Positions 62,317-64,000 of a stretch of 64,000 nt of DNA are shown in pieces. The position numbers and the translations under genes were made by a program. The number at the start of each line of letters is the position of its first letter. Position 1 is the first letter of the stretch. The DNA comes from Flavobacterium sp. KJJ (lineage in GTDB: Bacteria; Bacteroidota; Bacteroidia; Flavobacteriales; Flavobacteriaceae). Below the pieces are notes generated by a model. It made no database searches. It saw only the letters and a list, made by a program, of their open reading frames with translations, and was not told the DNA's origin. Where the stretch lies: assembly GCF_000708595.2 (NCBI RefSeq), contig NZ_JARP01000001.1, forward strand, positions 806,001 to 870,000. The letters are read 5' to 3'.

Positions 62317-62796
62317 TTAAATTTTACTTAATCTGACATAGCGAATATAGCCTTTTCCTTCTGTTTTATCAGCAAGACCTTCAGTAGTAAGCGGAATTTC
62401 TAAATCGCTAACATAATACTTTTGGTCTTCCACTGCCGATTCAAATCGCAATTTGTATCCTTTGTTAATTTTAGAATCTTCAATTTCAATTGTAGTAACA
62501 CTGCGGTCTCCGCCAGTGACAGATGCTCCTGTTTTTGCACTGATATCAGCAGGTTTCGCAGTCTGAAATTTATTCCATTCTTTTAATGATTTGTACCATT
62601 TTTTATCGTCGCCCATTACGTAAAGTGTTTTTTCGTATTCACCATTTGGTTTAATAAGCGAAACTACAATATAAGCACCTTCTCCCATATAATTTGCCAT
62701 CTGAAGCATGCATTTGTATTTGCTTTGCGCCGAAGCTTGAAAAGAAATAAGGCAGATTAATGAAGCTGTAAGCGCTATTTTAAATATTGATTTCAT
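62317..62796 (-). CDS. DUF2271 periplasmic protein, probable flavinylation substrate
   Basis: 159 residues with a signal peptide ending SFQASAQ. The rest fits DUF2271: CMLQMANYMGEGAYIVVSLI, TLYVMGDDKKWYKSLKEWNK, then DISAKTGASVTGGDRS. That last stretch (D84, T89-G-A-S92) resembles the Dxxx(S/T)GA(T/S) motif that ApbE uses to attach FMN, so S92 is a candidate acceptor; this is inferred. It precedes the PepSY-reductase (89 bases) and ApbE, the same order seen in related clusters. Heptad repeats lie in its leader. Confidence 0.85.
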   Translation of the reverse strand: MKSIFKIALTASLICLISFQASAQSKYKCMLQMANYMGEGAYIVVSLIKPNGEYEKTLYVMGDDKKWYKSLKEWNKFQTAKPADISAKTGASVTGGDRSVTTIEIEDSKINKGYKLRFESAVEDQKYYVSDLEIPLTTEGLADKTEGKGYIRYVRLSKI

Positions 62797-62807
62797 TTTT
62801 TTTTTAA

Positions 62808-62850
62808 TTGTGAGTTGTGAATTGTGAAATGTGAGTTGTGAAATGTAAAT
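62808..62850 (-). repeat. Heptad repeat in the DUF2271 leader
   Basis: Degenerate 7-base units TTGTGAG/TTGTGAA/ATGTGAG on the plus strand, ending 11 bases from the start codon. Same unit as at 13390-13438 in front of the SemiSWEET gene. Confidence 0.75.
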
Positions 62851-62923
62851 GTAGTTTTTGAGATTCGAAATGATTAGTTTAACATAGCATTTCAGATTTT
62901 ACATTTTATTTTTTACTAAAAAA

Positions 62924-64000
62924 CTATTTTAAAAATTCGATTGAAACATTTTGTTTTGTCAGAGATTCGTTTTCTTTTGCTAAAGCATACGCGCTTTCAT
63001 CAAATTCTGTTGTAATTTCTTTTTTGGCACCAATTGAAAGCAGGTATTTTAAAACAGCATCATCCTTAGCAACCAATGCTGCTTTATGCAAAGCAGTTAA
63101 ACCATCTTTGTTTTTAGCATTTACGTCGATATTCAAATCGGCTAATTTTTTCAGTAAAGATAAATCGTTTTTAGCTGCTGCAAAATGATATAAAGTGCTT
63201 CCGTCTTTTTGTTGAGCAGCCAAGTTTAATCCTTTTTCTTGAAGCAATTTTTCTTTAGCAGCAAAAGGGTCCTGTTTCGGATCTGGTCTGTAAGATTGTA
63301 CCAAATAAACGCCTAAATTATTGCCATCTTTGTCAGCAACATTTACATCAGCACCTTTTGATAAAAGCAAGGCAACTGCTTCAGGCGTTCCTGATTTTAC
63401 AGCAAATGTCAAAGCTGATTCTCCTTTTGTATTTTTTAAATTAATGTTTTTTGCTGTTGGCAATAATTGCTCTAAAGCACCATTTTCTCTAGCTCCTGCA
63501 GCGATCATAAATGGAGTATTTCCTTCTTTATTAACTTTATTTGCATCGACACCTTTCGCCAAAAAATAGCTGATAATTTCTTTTTGATTTGGTTTTGCTG
63601 CCAAAAGATGCAATACATTCTCGCCAGATCTGTTTTCTGCGGTTGGTTTAATTTTTATTTCCTCAACTAAAAATTTATACGCTTCAAGCGAAGTTGTTTC
63701 TCTTCGGTTTCCTTGTGTCGCGATTAATAGAGCATTGTCCGTATATTTTACTTTTCTTTCTAATAATTTTTTCAAAAGCGCAATATTTCCTGTTCTGGCA
63801 GCATAATCAAAAGCTGTATTTCCGTTATTGTCAACATCTTTAAGAGAAAGTCCTTTTGTTATAAGATAGTCGGTAAGTGTCAAATCTTTATCAGATGGAA
63901 TTCCTAAAAGCAATAAATTTTCTCCGTCTTTGTATTTTTTCTTCGGATCTATTCCAGCTTTAAAAAAAGCTTCGTAAAGTGCTGGATTGTTTTGTCCGTT
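62924..64000 (-). CDS. Ankyrin-repeat protein (5' end beyond the window)
   Basis: 358 residues are visible and the frame is open to the right edge, so the N-terminus is missing. Repeats with GNTAFDYAARTGNIALLKKL, GNTPFMIAAGARENGALEQL, GESALTFAVKSGTPEAVALL and GLTALHKAALVAKDDAVLKYL are ankyrin units (about ten in all, some degenerate). No membrane segment lies in the visible part. It mediates protein binding. It precedes the DUF2271-PepSY-ApbE operon on the same strand with a 127-base gap and may belong to it. Confidence 0.88.
   Translation of the reverse strand, partial: NGQNNPALYEAFFKAGIDPKKKYKDGENLLLLGIPSDKDLTLTDYLITKGLSLKDVDNNGNTAFDYAARTGNIALLKKLLERKVKYTDNALLIATQGNRRETTSLEAYKFLVEEIKIKPTAENRSGENVLHLLAAKPNQKEIISYFLAKGVDANKVNKEGNTPFMIAAGARENGALEQLLPTAKNINLKNTKGESALTFAVKSGTPEAVALLLSKGADVNVADKDGNNLGVYLVQSYRPDPKQDPFAAKEKLLQEKGLNLAAQQKDGSTLYHFAAAKNDLSLLKKLADLNIDVNAKNKDGLTALHKAALVAKDDAVLKYLLSIGAKKEITTEFDESAYALAKENESLTKQNVSIEFLK

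Overview
The window looks like a stretch of a Flavobacterium-type (Bacteroidota) chromosome. The DNA is AT-rich. Promoters of the Bacteroidota kind (TAnnTTTG) can be seen. One protein carries a type IX secretion sorting domain, there is a SusC/FhuE-like TonB receptor with a CarboxypepD_reg plug extension, and intergenic palindromic repeats of several families recur. No rRNA, tRNA, CRISPR array, prophage or intact insertion sequence was seen.

Layout. (1) 0-14.4 kb is a patchwork of small stress-type genes: a DUF4142 lipoprotein (cut by the left edge), a Rho-N/SAP-like mini-protein, topoisomerase IB, DUF1328, DUF5661, two very acidic proteins, a DUF892/YciF ferritin-like protein, an Fpg/Nei glycosylase coupled to DUF72, a general-stress flavin-binding protein, a receiver-only regulator convergent with a six-PAS histidine kinase, a small conserved protein, a one-HTH AraC-like protein, SemiSWEET and a YghA-like dehydrogenase. 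(2) 14.7-21.4 kb is a compact operon of a receiver-kinase, a CHASE3-HAMP-GAF hybrid kinase with three receivers, a lone receiver, CheR and a receiver-less CheB, with no chemotaxis genes nearby. (3) 21.4-32 kb holds two outer-membrane proteins and then a divalent-metal efflux operon (DUF6660, CzcA-, CzcC- and CzcB-like, P1B-type ATPase). A nested RNA-like structure fills the leader of the CzcA-like gene, and repeat DNA forms part of two signal peptides. (4) 32-48 kb is mixed: DUF1810, a secreted multidomain PQQ-type sugar dehydrogenase, a divergent HxlR/azoreductase pair with a 36-bp palindrome, a thiolase, a siderophore-type TonB receptor, a flavin monooxygenase, TauE/DUF1634, two thioredoxin-fold proteins, DUF3861 and a LytS/LytR pair. 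(5) 48.2-54 kb is an HAE1-type RND tripartite efflux operon divergent from LytS/LytR. (6) 54-59 kb has a secreted basic protein, a Crp/Fnr regulator next to an NmrA-like reductase, and a large MscS-type channel. (7) 59-64 kb is a probable periplasmic flavinylation and electron-transfer operon (ApbE, PepSY-flavodoxin-reductase, DUF2271) followed by a partial ankyrin-repeat protein.

How the parts may work together. The first 14 kb resembles a general stress and DNA-protection reservoir; two of its genes share a long two-part upstream motif that does not fit the housekeeping promoter. The CheR/CheB operon suggests adaptation by methylation of a kinase instead of a chemoreceptor: ten perfect heptads rich in Glu/Gln precede the kinase core. 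The metal operon combines outer-envelope export (CzcCBA) with inner-membrane export (P1B ATPase). In the last operon ApbE probably attaches FMN to the DUF2271 protein, which carries a plausible acceptor motif, with electrons supplied through the PepSY-flavodoxin-reductase.
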